Assembly: GCA_026545225.1 (NCBI GenBank)
Contig: CM048845.1
Span: forward strand, 61,856,533-61,920,532
Reading direction: 5' to 3'
Source of the DNA: Cornus controversa
Lineage: Eukaryota; Streptophyta; Magnoliopsida; Cornales; Cornaceae
DNA: 64,000 nt
Each line of letters starts with the position of its first letter. Position 1 is the first letter of the stretch. Below are positions 12,801 through 23,540 of the stretch, one piece after another. Under the pieces are notes generated by a model that made no database searches, was not told the origin of the DNA, and saw only the letters and a list, made by a program, of their open reading frames with translations. A program made the translations under genes and the position numbers.

Positions 12801-13485
12801 CAACCGTCTTGCAAGGAATCAAAATGCGTTACAAAAGAGGCATATGGAGACTTTCTGTGCATGGTTTGCTAATGAAGTCACAACGAATGTAACGAATGTG
12901 TCGAATACACTGAAGTGGCTTGGATATGGTCCTAGAGTGAATGTAATTTCACATTCAGGATACATTATCAATGGACTTCGATTTCACACAAAGGAAATTG
13001 ATAGAACCACACAAAATAGTGGTGTTGCTGTTGAAGCACAAACCATATGTCGATCTAGTGCAAGAGATACAAGTCAAGTAGTTGGAAAAATAACTTACTA
13101 TGGGGTTATAAGGGATATAATTTTGTTAGACTACCATGACTTTAAAATTCCAATATTTCATTGTGATTGGGCAAATATCAGGAATGGGATCAAAATCGAA
13201 GATGGACTTACATTGGTCAACCTTCATGAAGGTCAAAGTCAATTTGAAAGGGATCCCTTCATTCTTGCATCACAAGTGAAGCAAGTATTCTATTCTAGGG
13301 ATAGTGAAACATCAAATTGGTATGTTGTACTCAAAGCACCACCAAGAGGTTCACAAGAGCTTCAGACTTTTGAAGACAATACTTTTTCACTCTCAACACC
13401 ATTAGATACATCGAGACTTGACTACAATGTTGGCGATGAGGATGAATCCTATGTACGATTGGATTGTGAGGGCATGACAGTGTAG
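9875..13485 (+). pseudogene. TNP2-type CACTA transposase, five exons, one frameshift
   Basis: DNA-cutting and joining enzyme of the element. Exons from splice signals and family alignment: 9875-9903, 9994-11589, 11708-12336, 12416-12700, 12771-13485. The 29-bp first exon (MDKDWIHFN) joins through a split Arg codon to VSENYLNGARKF. Domains in order: transposase-associated domain with CPCKRC (residues ~1-75), Tnp2/Transposase_21 core with CPKCG, LRYFPIIPRFRRMF and STDGVNPFG (~225-540), DUF4218 with RHNLDVMHIEKNVCES and FRWMYPFER (exons 3-4), DUF4216 with IFHCDWAN (exon 5). One base is missing near 10659, between CPKCGS and RWKVNE. Restoring one base makes the total exactly 1,085 codons, so this is the only lesion I see. 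It could be real or a sequencing error. Confidence 0.92.
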
Positions 13486-13923
13486 GTTCACAAGAACTTG
13501 AAGTTGTTACTAATAAATTTTGTTTATTGTACTCAGTTGTAGATTTTTGCTACAAGTTAATTAGAAAAAATAATTAAAAGCTAAATTTATTCTTTATGTT
13601 GTTCTAAACTAGAAAATTATTTTGCGTTTTACCCTATTTTATTACTTGGTTTTCCCTTGTATTATTTGCTAGTAAGTGGTTATTTGAAGACTGAACTCTA
13701 CTTATCTTTTCTGGAAATTAGTTTCTTTTGTACCTTTGTTTTATTTTCTACCTTGAAAATTGCTATATTCAACATCTCCCTTAATGAAAATAATATGTTA
13801 CTGATGCATTATATTCTTCCAAGTCTTTACACTAATTTTATTTATTTATTTGTACAGAAAATCCAACAATTAGCAAGGTAGGATCTCAAGTTCTTTTGTA
13901 TAGGAATCAAAGGAGGCATCACT
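13486..13923. other. Spacer between the two CACTA genes
   Basis: AT-rich. It separates the transposase stop from the ATG of the second gene and presumably holds a terminator for one and a promoter for the other. No specific signal could be assigned. Confidence 0.4.
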
Positions 13924-16900
13924 ATGACTTTCCAAGCTGGTAAAAGACAACGAAAGGAGTGTGTATCTGATATTGCTATAACAGCACATCAAGGAAATCA
14001 ACCACTACAAATATCTGAAAGGGGGTCTAATTCCCCGAGCACACCATTGGGTGAACAAATAAGAGGAGTTGGTGGTGTTTCTCCTGACATTGCTATAGGT
14101 GGTAGTCCTCATCCCAATGAGAACACAACGGAGTCACGTAAAAGAAAGGGTAGAGGCAAAGCGAAATTGGAGAACATTGGAAAAGGTAGGACAACACCAA
14201 TTGAGATCATATTTGATGAATATGGGGCACCAATAGGGGAAGAAGCTCCACAATTTCAGTCTGGTTTAGGGGTGATCGGAAGGGAGGTTGTGCCAATCAC
14301 TCTACATTATTGGTCAGACGTGACTGATGATATGAAAGATCGTATGTGGACTTTTATAAAGGTATTGAATCATTCTTGATTTGTTAACTGCAATTAGCAT
14401 CTCTGTCAGCTTATGTGCCTTAAATATGAACGAATCTGATCTATTTGAGTTCATTTTCTTACTGTGACTAGGTTGTAATGTTTATGTTGAGCTCTATTAT
14501 GTTAAAGCATGCATATTGAAGCTGGTAAAACTCTATTTTGTGCTTAAATCATATCTACAACTTGTTTTCCCATTTTATGTTTTGATTTGAGCTAGGAATG
14601 TCATTTATGAGATGAATAGATCATTTAAAGGCTACTGGTACTTGTATTTAATTTGAGCTAGCTCCCTATAAGTTATTTGAGCATGCACTATATTAGATTT
14701 TGAATATGCTATAAGAAAGAATTGGTGACATATAAACAAACTGAAGCATCTTGTTTGTTTGTTTAATGCAGCAAAAATTTGTGGTTCCCGATTGTTATAA
14801 GAAAGAGATACTCCAATCCATGGATAAAAAATGGCGCGAGCATAAATCAAAAGAGACAAAAAAAATACGAGAGTTGAGAAAAAATGCTGGATTTTCACGT
14901 GCGATTGCCCTCCTGAAGCCTGCTAATGTTAAATCAATGGACGAGTGGCAAAAATTTGTACAGTATATATGTTCTGAAGAGTTTGAAGTACGTGTATAAT
15001 TGAGTAAAAACTTAATTCCACTTCACTTTGATATACAAATATTAACTTGATTGTTTTATAGGCAATAAGTGAAAAATTTCAACAAATGCGAGCAAAGCAC
15101 ACGATGCCTCACACAACGAGTCGCAAGAGTTTTGCTCGCGTAAGAGAAGAAATGGTAAGACTAATTTATTCAATGGCTTCGAGTTCTTTTTGGATTAATC
15201 AGTTAGTTGTACACATAATGTGACTTGAATTGCTTATCTTTCAATATATATTAGATGTTTGCCATTTTTATTTTGCAGAGAAGAGAGAGTGATACACCCG
15301 ATGAGATATCAAGGGTAGATGTTTGGATCAAAGCACACGAAAGGAAGGATGGAAGACCCATAAATGAGAAAGCCAATGACAAAATTGTAACAAACCTTTC
15401 CTACATCCTTAACTTTTCCAATTATACTTACTAGCTAAATAATTATTTTTTTCTTACCTATATAATTTCAGGTGGAAATGAGAGAGTATGAACTTATAAA
15501 TCCAAACACTGGGTCAATTGAAGATGATGCAGTGAGACACGCATTTGGTCTAGAGCGTCAAGGACGGATTAGAGGAATGGGGTTCGGAGTTACCCAGTCA
15601 AAGCTTAAGCAACAAGGACAATTGAAAGAACAAACAAAAAGACACGAGGTTCATATGAAAGAAATTAATGAACTGAAAGAACAAACAAAAAGAAACGAGG
15701 CTCAAATGGAAACTTTGAAGGCAGAAATGATGCTTGAAATGAATCAGCTGCGTTCGGCAATGGTAAGTTTATAATAAATGATTAAATTCTAATTTTTGTT
15801 TTAACATATTCTTATACCTTCGTCCAAACAGCTCCATAAACTAGGAGAGGTACTTCTTGAATTCTCTATCTAGTTTCTTCAATAGTCACTGTTAGCTCTC
15901 AGCATTTCTATTGCTGTCATTTTGCATTAAACTATATGTTTCAATCTCAAGCTTTTGCTTCAATATACCATGTCTTTACTAAATTTATTTGAGAACTACA
16001 AACGATGATAGTATAGGAAAATATGTTATTCTATGAAGCGTGGATACTTCTATAAGAAGAATTAGCCTACACGATACTCCTCAGCTCTGAAGCATAAATA
16101 GGTTGAATGAGATAATTTAACTGGAGATAATATTTTTTCCATATATAGAACTATTCCCTTCTATAAATACAAATTTCTCTAAAACCAGCACAAATAAAAA
16201 TCATAAAAAGAAGCCCAGAAATATACACTATGCAATCACATAATGGAACAATTGGGGTCATAAGAGTCCCTACATTCGTATACAATTGGGTAAGGCGTAG
16301 GAATGTAAGAGGTCCAAGTCTAGGGAGGCTTCACAGTGGCCTCACTTTTTTTCACTCTCTCTTTCTTGTCCTCAACTGCACTCATGCTTACCAGCTCCGC
16401 ACACCCCATGTTCTTTCTCAGCGCTGTCGTGAGCACAACCGCGTCCACCCAACTCCGATTACCGCTAGCTCATCATGCATGGGTTGTTCTAAGGGTATCT
16501 CCACCTTAGGAACAACATTTTCATGGAACCGAGCAAGGTTTCTGTCATCAAAACCTGGTCCAGGTTCGTGCTCTACTTGTCCAGCCATACCAGCCTTAAT
16601 GGCCGCGGTAACCTTCCTCTGTAACTTGAGTATCCCAACACACTTTGAAACAACATAAAGAACAATAATGGAGAATAAGAGAAAACCAACAGCGAGTATC
16701 ACCCTGCCCAGAAAAAAATTTCACTCTGAGACTTGCAAATAGAAGTCGTGTCAATGAAAAAACAATTTGGTTTCTTGGATACCTGTCAAGGACATCTTGA
16801 CATTGCATTGTGGAGAGTAGGTTCCTGGTTTGCATCAGAAATGAGCGGTGCCCCTTGTACTCACCTTCAGCCTTCCGTAATAATCCTGTTGATTCATCTA

Positions 16901-19496
16901 CAAAATCCAATGCATTCATTGTTTAGTCATGGCTCATGTGGTAATTAAAGACTTAAAAGTTGAGCATTACTTTCCACAGAACATAAACAACTCTAAAAAT
17001 AAGAAACACTTAAATTGATTCATCTTAATGATTCTTAATTTGAATCACTATGGTGACTTATCATCATCCAACTTGTTCATTGTAAGATTACAAGTTCTCT
17101 AGCTTTCTGTTTATTGGTTTCTTAAACTTGTTAAGATGTGTTATTTAATTATCTCAGATGGAAGGATATTGAGATAAGAGATAAAAGAAAGACAATATAT
17201 AATATGTGTGATAGATGTATATTAATCACCCAAACCAACCATCTTATCCCGACCTCTACTGAGCTAGGGTCAAACACTTCGAACCTGAGCTTGGGGTTGG
17301 GAACTGAATTGAACAACCTTTTAAATCTTTCAGTTGGCCTTCAATCCCTTCCAAACCACTTAAGTTGCAAAACTAGAGTTCCTACTTCAACAACAACAAA
17401 TACAAAACTCATTGGGCTGTAATTGTGTAAAAATTCATGAACCCAGCTGACCAAGTTCATATTTAAATACACTAAGCTAGTATGGCCAGAATGCTCCTGC
17501 TAGATTACAGAATCAGCATTGAAGGAAGATTCTTCCAGATGCATTTGAGCTGACTCATTTTTTCCCACCACTAGACAAGCCAGCTGACTCATCCGGTTAC
17601 TGCTAGCTCATTCTTGTCCTTGTCCTGCCCCTGTAAAGCTGCTGACTCCACTCCAGCACAACATACATACATATACATATAAACATTAGACACAATTAAT
17701 TCTCCAAAACAACAACTTTCATCAAGCTACATGATTATACTGAAATCAAAATTTTAAAATTAATATATACATATGTTACTCAGCTTTCTATTTTTCATAC
17801 CAAGTGGACAATTTTCTGATTTGACTATACAGTTAAATAATAAAAAAAAGAGCCAATTTGATTTTTTTTCTTAGGTAATTAAATACACTCAAGCACTTCA
17901 TGAGTGACCACTATGGGCTTGGAACTCTCATTTCCTGAAGAGAGGTTATACTATTTGGACTAATACTTTTTTTTTCCTTGGTTTTTTGAAATTTGTTTTT
18001 CGTTTTCATAATTATTCAAATATAATAGTGGGTTGTGAATTGTGATTCTGAGAGCCAAGTCAGTCTGACTTTCTTACAGAGAGATGACTGGAGGCTGTAC
18101 TTTTTATAGTCATTGTTATTCACCTCAGATGATTTAATCTGTTGAAGAAAATATATAGCTCTAATATACAAACATTTCTTATTTGTTATCAATTTAGTGT
18201 CACACCTGTTGGCATAAAACCTATATATATACTGTTCTTTAAGGACCCCATATTCATGCTAAGGTTGAGATTCATATTACTACAATTTCTGGCTGTGATG
18301 CCCACTTTTGACCTGGTTTTAACTTAATTTGAGGTGTTTTCTCTAAAAAGAGATCAATTTTTTCAAACATATAATACAAAAAGGTGTATTTACACACCCT
18401 TGCACATTTATCTTCATATTGCTTAATATGTAGTGAATGAGTTCTAACAGAAGAAAATCATTTTTATGGGAAGCGAAGTCTAAAATTCAGAAAACACAGC
18501 ATTCAGATTTAAGCAGATGTTCTATTCTTCAGGCAATGGCATCTTCTGAATCTTCTCGATGAAGTTGAGCATTTTGTCATAGCCTTCCCCATCTGTTCAA
18601 GTGCAAGTAAAAGAAAATAGAAAATTGGAACATTATATGAGTTCAATGTCAAATTTCAATACATGGGAACTAAGCAGAAGGATAGACAGTTTTTGATACA
18701 CATACACATGTATGCATATGTATATGTATAATTACATCAGACCCTCTCCAAACCCTGCAGTGGCGGGAGCCTCGTGCATTGGACTAGCCTTTTTCATTTT
18801 ATTTTATTTTATAATTGTATACATGTATATTTTTGTATAATCAAGAGATTTAATGGCACTAACCTAGTCTTGGTACTGTGTGCCCCTTGGGGTGATGAAT
18901 CACTAGGGGGTTTGGAGCAGCTCTTGAATGTGTTGTTATGAATGACAATATTGTGCAAGACAGTCCTCTCATTTTGAGACAAAAATAGGACCTTGCTTAA
19001 TTTGGGATGTTATGGTCTAATTGTTGTCAAGATTGATGAATATCATCTTATATATGGGAATGATCTTTTATTCTATCTTCTCTTTTACATTTCAAATTAC
19101 AACCTCTTGATTGTTTTGTTTTAATTGATTTAGTAAAGTTGTTTTGAAACTTATAGTTTTGTTATTTGTTTTCATGATTCATAGTATGGTAATGCAAGGG
19201 CTTCGCCTCAAGTCACTCCTACTACTGGGCCTACTGAAAATTTAGAAGGAATGGAATGTGAATTGTTACATTGGAGCGAGCCAAATTTAGTTGTTGCTTT
19301 AGGAGAAGTTGATTCAACAGACCCAACTACATTTGTGGATAGTATTCCTATTGGAACAGAATGTTGGAAAATTTGGGTCAAGGATGTTTATTCAACTAAT
19401 GTGACCTTGTATAGGGCAAGCAAAAATTACTTTTACCTTCAAGAAGCTAAGGGAGGATCAGTTGCATGGCCTTCAAAGTTTGTTAGAAGAACTTAG
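13924..19496 (+). CDS. CACTA second gene, Transposase_24 (Ptta/En/Spm) family, six exons, intact
   Basis: Probably the TnpA-like accessory protein that binds the subterminal repeats in CACTA elements. Exons: 13924-14361, 14772-14987, 15062-15154, 15279-15386, 15472-15762, 19185-19496. All junctions are GT-AG and phase 0, giving 485 residues with no stop. Exon 1 is a basic, low-complexity N-terminus (ESRKRKGRGKAKLE). Exons 2-4 carry the family core (QKFVVPDCYKKEILQSMDKK; SRKSFARVREEM; DVWIKAHERKDGRP). Exon 5 ends in a coiled coil with two near-identical LKEQTKR units. Exon 6 has the C-terminal block with ALGEVDSTDP and VAWPSKFVRR. ATG 13924 is the first in frame, but an upstream exon cannot be excluded. 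The last intron, 3.4 kb, holds captured host sequence. Confidence 0.85.
16466..16933 (-). pseudogene. SEC20: Captured SEC20-like gene fragment, last two exons, antisense in a CACTA intron
   Basis: SEC20 is an ER-resident SNARE acting in Golgi-to-ER retrograde transport. The minus strand encodes DESTGLLRKAEGEYKGHR, then RNLLSTMQCQDVLDR (exon ending at 16783). A 79-bp GT-AG intron follows (16782-16704). The next exon (16703 downward) has a single membrane segment, VILAVGFLLFSIIVLYVVSK, then LQRKVTAAIKAGMAGQ and a tail reaching PLEQPMHDEL at about 16466. This is the family's C-terminal layout: SNARE end, transmembrane anchor, HDEL retrieval signal. The frame does not stop after HDEL but reads on about 17 codons, so the stop codon has been lost. 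The N-terminal part is absent. The retained intron shows it was copied from genomic DNA, not from mRNA. Confidence 0.85.
18522..18592 (-). pseudogene. Candidate second captured terminal exon
   Basis: On the minus strand a possible acceptor (AACAG, 18597-18593) is followed by an open stretch encoding GEGYDKMLNFIEKI and QKMPLPEE, then TAG at 18524-18522. The pattern of a short charged C-terminus right after a splice acceptor suggests a terminal exon of a host gene, in the same orientation as the SEC20 fragment 1.6 kb away. I cannot name the source. It is only about 23 codons and may be chance. Confidence 0.35.
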
Positions 19497-20149
19497 TCTC
19501 AAAGGTAATTGTCTTATATTATATGTGTGGATTTATACATTTATAAATGAATATAAATATATTTTTTATGTTTAAGATTTTGAACTCTCTTTGTCTTCTT
19601 CTTTGTCTCCATTTTCAGCTTCCTTCTCTCTTTCGCCTTTTTATTTCTTCCTACTTTAAGGATAATTAATTTTTTCATTAATATGATACAATTAAAATTA
19701 ATAACATGTTTTACTTTGTTTATGTTTCTATTGGCAGAAAAAAAATGTGATTGAAGAATCGATTGTTGCTGTCAAGACTTTGTATAGAGTGGGGACTAAT
19801 ACATGCTCAAAATTGATAGTTATGATGCTATTTTGCAAGAGATGGTTGCTTTTTTGAATATAGTGGTTTAGTTTTGTTTTTTTTTTCTGGTTGACTTTAT
19901 TATATCGGATGGATGGGAATTGCTTTGACAAAGGAATGTGACTTTTAATATTTTGAAGTAGCTAGACATGTTCCTAGACTTAATGTTTTTGTTTCAATGA
20001 AAGTAATGGATTTTGGTTATTCTCCTTGACATATGTTTAGATGTGATGTTGTGTGATATGATGTGTATTATTTTTTTATGTTGAAGACAGGCATAATTTG
20101 TGATATGGTAACTGCAAATCAGATATTTTTGTTTCCATTAGAAAAGGAA

Positions 20150-20764
20150 ATTGGGAAAAAAAAAAAAAAAAACACTTTTGACGACTTGCAAAGGGTGTTG
20201 TAAAACATAAAGAATATAACAACTTTTGACGACTTGCAAAGTGTGTCGTCAATAAAATTAAATAACGACATCCCAATTGAGTCGTCAAAAGACCAACCAC
20301 AATCACGACCTACATCACAAGTCCTAAAAACGTTATCAACAACATGCAGTTAACGTTGTTAATGCTATGGTGTATTAACGACACGCACAAAGTGTCGTAA
20401 CAGTTTAAAAGCAATGACCGTTTGGCCGGATCACGACATCACAATTTAACATTAACGACTCTTGGTGCATGTCGTTAAAATACCAAGCCTAATGACAACT
20501 TACGTCGCAAGTCGTGGAAAAAGTTATTAACAACGGGCATTGCCCGTTGTTAATACTATGGTATATTGACGACCCGCACCAAGTGTCGTAAAAGTTTAAA
20601 AGTAACGACCGTTGGATTAGATGACGACGTCACAATTTAATATTAACGACTCCTTGGGCACGTTGTTAATAAAATATATTTTTCACGACATCGTCAGTAA
20701 CGACGTACTCTTGCAAGTCATATAAAACCTTTAACGACCTACATGGCATGTTGTTAAAACACCT
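20150..20764. repeat. CACTA right subterminal repeat array
   Basis: Many direct and inverted copies of ACGACTTGCAAAG / GTGTCGT / TTAACGAC-type motifs. They include a roughly 191-bp imperfect tandem duplication (landmark GTTGTTAAT.CTATGG at 20355 and 20546). Such arrays are the binding sites of TnpA-type proteins in CACTA elements. It directly abuts the right terminal repeat. Confidence 0.85.
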
Positions 20765-20777
20765 TTTTCTTGTATTG
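20765..20777 (-). repeat. CACTA right terminal inverted repeat
   Basis: TTTTCTTGTATTG, the inverted complement of the left end with one mismatch (CAATACAAG versus CACTACAAG). It is followed by the target duplication GGA. Confidence 0.9.
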
Positions 20778-20895
20778 GGATCAGGCACTTGCCCTCTACC
20801 CAAAAGCCTAAGATGTTAGGTAGTGCTGTATATCCACCTATTTATACCCAATCATTTTTTCATCCGAATCTGATGTGGAACAAGATCCTCTAACA
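20778..20895 (-). mobile_element. TRIM retrotransposon, bulk of the 5' LTR
   Basis: Minus strand from TGTTAGAGGATC (20895) down to the CACTA junction. It matches the 3' LTR at 3348-3472, sharing GATGAAAAA, GGTATAAATAGGTGG and CTTTTG in order. With nine bases at 3611-3619 it rebuilds a 124-bp LTR once one GGA copy is discounted. GTATAAATA is a likely TATA box. TTAGG follows at 20896-20900. Confidence 0.9.
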
Positions 20896-21284
20896 TTAGG
20901 GGTGTGGGGTTTAGGTGTACCTTAACCAAGTCTACTACGTTTTAAGTTAAAATAAATAAAATCTACAAATAAACAAATAAATGAATAAATAAAATAAATA
21001 AACAAGAATTAATGAATAAATAAAATACAAATAATCTGTTTAATGCTTTGCCATTTTTTCTATTATTTAAACTATAGCGTATTCTTAAAATTTATCGTAG
21101 CTAACACGTTCATGGATTTAGAGTTGATTATTTTTTTAAGATATACGCAATAACTTTTGTTTATAAAATTTTAAAAATGTTTGCACTAAAGTACTCTTGA
21201 GATGATGTGTGTTAGAAATTGATTAAGAATGCTTGCACACGTGACATTTGTATGCAAGTTGGAGGTGATGGAATGAGATATTAG
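20896..21284. other. Unit A 3' flank resumes, no gene
   Basis: From TTAGGGGTGTGGGG onward the sequence matches units B (from about 35640) and C (from about 55380), including AATAAATAAA-rich sequence. This confirms that the 17.5-kb TRIM/CACTA block was inserted into unit A. Confidence 0.75.
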
Positions 21285-21594
21285 TTTTTTTTTTTCCGAA
21301 AGATTAAGCAATTATGTATATGTATGAGTAATTACAGGAGCCCATAAATTGGGATAGGCTGAGAGCCATTTGGTCACAACCCAAACATTTAAATCAACAG
21401 CCCAACAGGTTACTGGATTACAAAACAAGCCCAATAGACTTAGACTAGCCCAATTGATTAAGCCCTCAATTCAAGGTTCAAATCAATAACCGTTCTTCAA
21501 CGGCTATATTGCATCCGGTTGCCTTTACAGACTTCAATCTTCTACACCATTAGAGGGATTGATTGAGGAATGGAGTTTTAGTCCCGCGGTCGAA
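21285..21594 (-). mobile_element. Short poly(A)-tailed retroposon (SINE or truncated LINE end), 310 bp
   Basis: An 11-base poly-T run (21285-21295) is the tail on the minus strand. A 13-bp target duplication, AATGAGATATTAG, flanks it at 21272-21284 and 21595-21607. Units B (about 36020-36040) and C (about 55745-55765) carry the matching empty site. The minus-strand end CTTAATCTTTCGG before the tail recalls the LINE 3' end at 5605 (CTTATCTTTC), so mobilisation by the same LINE machinery is plausible. No clear polymerase III boxes were found. Confidence 0.8.
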
Positions 21595-21607
21595 AATGAG
21601 ATATTAG

Positions 21608-22443
21608 TTGCTTCCACGTGAGACCTGTTTCATAGGTGTTATGTATGAGTGATAATAACTTTTCCAGTAATAACAATTTCATGTGAGACTTATAAGCCGA
21701 AGATGTTCGTTAAAGTTTTGCTTTACATTTTATTCACGACATGCATCATTTGCGTTTAGTAATTGTTGTTTGTGCTCTAACGTAATATATATGTAATGCA
21801 TTTTATCAGAATATTTATGATTGTACTATACATAATTTGATATTATAATGTCAATTATCGTTGATTGAGTTGGTCAACACACTATATTAATATAATAGAA
21901 ACTAAAATAATATATTTTTAATTATTATATTATTTACTGAGCATCTAGGCAATTGCGTTAGAGCACCCCCTTAGAACACTCGTGCATTTCTTATAGTGCC
22001 AAGTGGGGCTTTAGGATACAGCTTTTTTATTGTTTTATATACATGGAATGAGGATATTTTGAATAAGGAGATAACACCTAATTAATTTAGATGACTGTTG
22101 ATTTTAAATGTATGAGACAGATGACATTTTGATATGAAGAGTAACTGTTTTGAAATAAACATTAAATTTTTTAACTCTCTATTGAAAATGATCAATTTAA
22201 ATCAAGATTTAAATAATAAAACTGAGCCAATTTTTAATAAACACGTACCATACATTGAGAGACAAGTGCATGGTGAATTCCATAGTGTTTCAATGGTGGT
22301 ATATATAGTTTGATATTACTAGAAATTATCATTGACTGGGCTTACCATGTACCTTTTTGTTAGTCTGGGCTTTGGCCCTGATTGTACCATTTTTTCATTC
22401 TTGATTGACTGTTCTCTTTCATATTTTTACATATTTATACAAT
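21608..22443. other. Unit A distal 3' flank, no gene
   Basis: Homologous to unit B up to about 22230 (compare 22035-22220 with 38490-38660). After that the shared unit ends and the sequence is AT-rich without recognisable content. Confidence 0.6.
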
Positions 22444-22587
22444 GGGTAATGCTACTCAAACAGAATTCATAGGCAGAAAGTTTTACATCCATTGGATGCA
22501 TGTGGTGAGTGTATGTGGTGGGGCCTACCACATGATCCAATGGATGTAAAACTTTCTGCCTACGAATTCTGCCTGAGTAACATTATC
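22444..22587. mobile_element. MITE with ~60-bp terminal inverted repeats
   Basis: A near-perfect hairpin. The left arm begins GGGTAATGCTACTC and runs through GGCAGAAAGTTTTACATCC. The right arm is its complement, ending GAGTAACATTATC. Flanks TTATACAAT (22435-22443) and TTACACAAC (22588-22596) agree at 7 of 9 positions, compatible with an old 9-bp target duplication. The 144-bp length with no coding capacity fits a MITE. Confidence 0.8.
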
Positions 22588-22609
22588 TTACACAACTAAT
22601 CTTACCTTT

Positions 22610-22612
<3 letters not shown>

Positions 22613-22643
<31 letters not shown>
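22613..22643. repeat. (TA)n microsatellite
   Basis: About 30 bp of alternating TA, directly before the block that is duplicated at 26165. Confidence 0.9.
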
Positions 22644-22644
<1 letters not shown>

Positions 22645-23055
22645 CAATAATTAAGAAGGAATTTAGAAGAATAAAAGAAGTATGAAAAAGAAAAATAAAA
22701 AGTAATTGAGAATCTACTTTAAAATTTAAATTCTATTAGACAATCAAATGTAATCTAATATTGGAAAGTGTATAGATATGCAATTACCTTAACCGGAGAT
22801 AATTAGGATTTGGAGATAATTTAAAACTGTCAATGTCTCAGATACAAAATATAATTAGACTATTTCTTCCACTTGGAATCACAAGGAATTTTCTTATTTG
22901 ACTAGTGGAAGAGCCGACCATATCCAACACTGTCATTACTTCCTAAAGGTGGTCCAGAACATTACAGCCCATACCTGTGTACAATAAGGTCATGCTCACA
23001 ATTTCTGGAAAAAAAAACGTTCATGCTCACATGATAGACAAAGTGAAAGAAACTC
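22645..23055. repeat. 411-bp block, source or sister of the copy at 26165-26565
   Basis: From AATAATTAAGAAGG to AAAGAAACTC the sequence matches 26165-26565 almost base for base, with a few small indels. No gene or LTR-like termini are obvious. Confidence 0.9.
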
Positions 23056-23312
23056 AGGGCATGCATAACATAGGGCGAGACAGTAGAGTTTCAGAAGATG
23101 ATGCAACCCATAGCCAAGTGAGAAGTTATCGAGAAGAGACAAATTCAATTCACCTAGTCCTGCCAGAGAGAGCTCGTGTTCAAAGGCATTCGAAATTTAG
23201 GACCCATACTCATGGAGACTCAGGGCATCTAGGGGAGGCTGCCTATTATGATACAGAGATGCAGGACCTCAGAGTCAAGGTAGAGAGTATGGCTCAAGCC
23301 ATGAAGGGGTAA
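23056..23312 (+). pseudogene. Possible retrotransposon gag-like fragment
   Basis: An open frame of about 85 codons is rich in Arg, Glu and His (PERARVQRHSKFRTH, MQDLRVKVESMAQAMKG). The style, a basic linker followed by a short coiled coil ending MAxxMKG, recalls the N-terminal gag region of plant Ty3/gypsy elements. There is no zinc knuckle or other diagnostic motif, so the call is tentative. Confidence 0.3.
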
Positions 23313-23330
23313 GGCCTTGCTATAGTGAAT

Positions 23331-23540
23331 AAAAAAAATTGAACTCGTGTTCAAGATCGTTTTAACTTCTTTATGAACATAAACGAGTTTACACGAGCCT
23401 ATATTCATGAACATATTTACAAACTTATGTTCATGAACCTATAAAAGCCTATGTTCGTGAACATGTTTATAAGCTTATATGAGTCTATGTTCGCGAACAT
23501 TTATGAGCATACATTCATATTCATGAAAGTAAATGAGTCG
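23331..23540. repeat. Cluster of GTTC(A/G)TGAAC palindromes
   Basis: Repeated short palindromes of the form TATGTTCRTGAACAT, spaced about 35-50 bp. They resemble subterminal repeats of a DNA transposon, but no terminal repeats could be found. Confidence 0.55.

Larger units (their letters stand above)
3620..20777 (+). mobile_element. CACTA (En/Spm) DNA transposon, 17,158 bp, nested in a TRIM
   Basis: The left end is CACTACAAGAAAA (3620-3632). The right end is TTTTCTTGTATTG (20765-20777), the inverted complement with one mismatch. Direct GGA repeats flank it (3617-3619 and 20778-20780), the 3-bp target duplication typical of CACTA elements. Inside are a TNP2-type transposase gene (9875-13485) and a Transposase_24-type gene (13924-19496), both in the left-to-right direction. 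The right end has GACGACTTGCAAAG-type subterminal repeats. It also carries a LINE fragment and captured host exons. The transposase is frameshifted and one terminus has a mismatch, so autonomous activity is doubtful. Confidence 0.95.

Noticed and set aside
3620-20777. Two independent insertions instead of one CACTA element
   Set aside because: Matching inverted ends, matching GGA repeats and the shared orientation of both transposon genes fit a single element.
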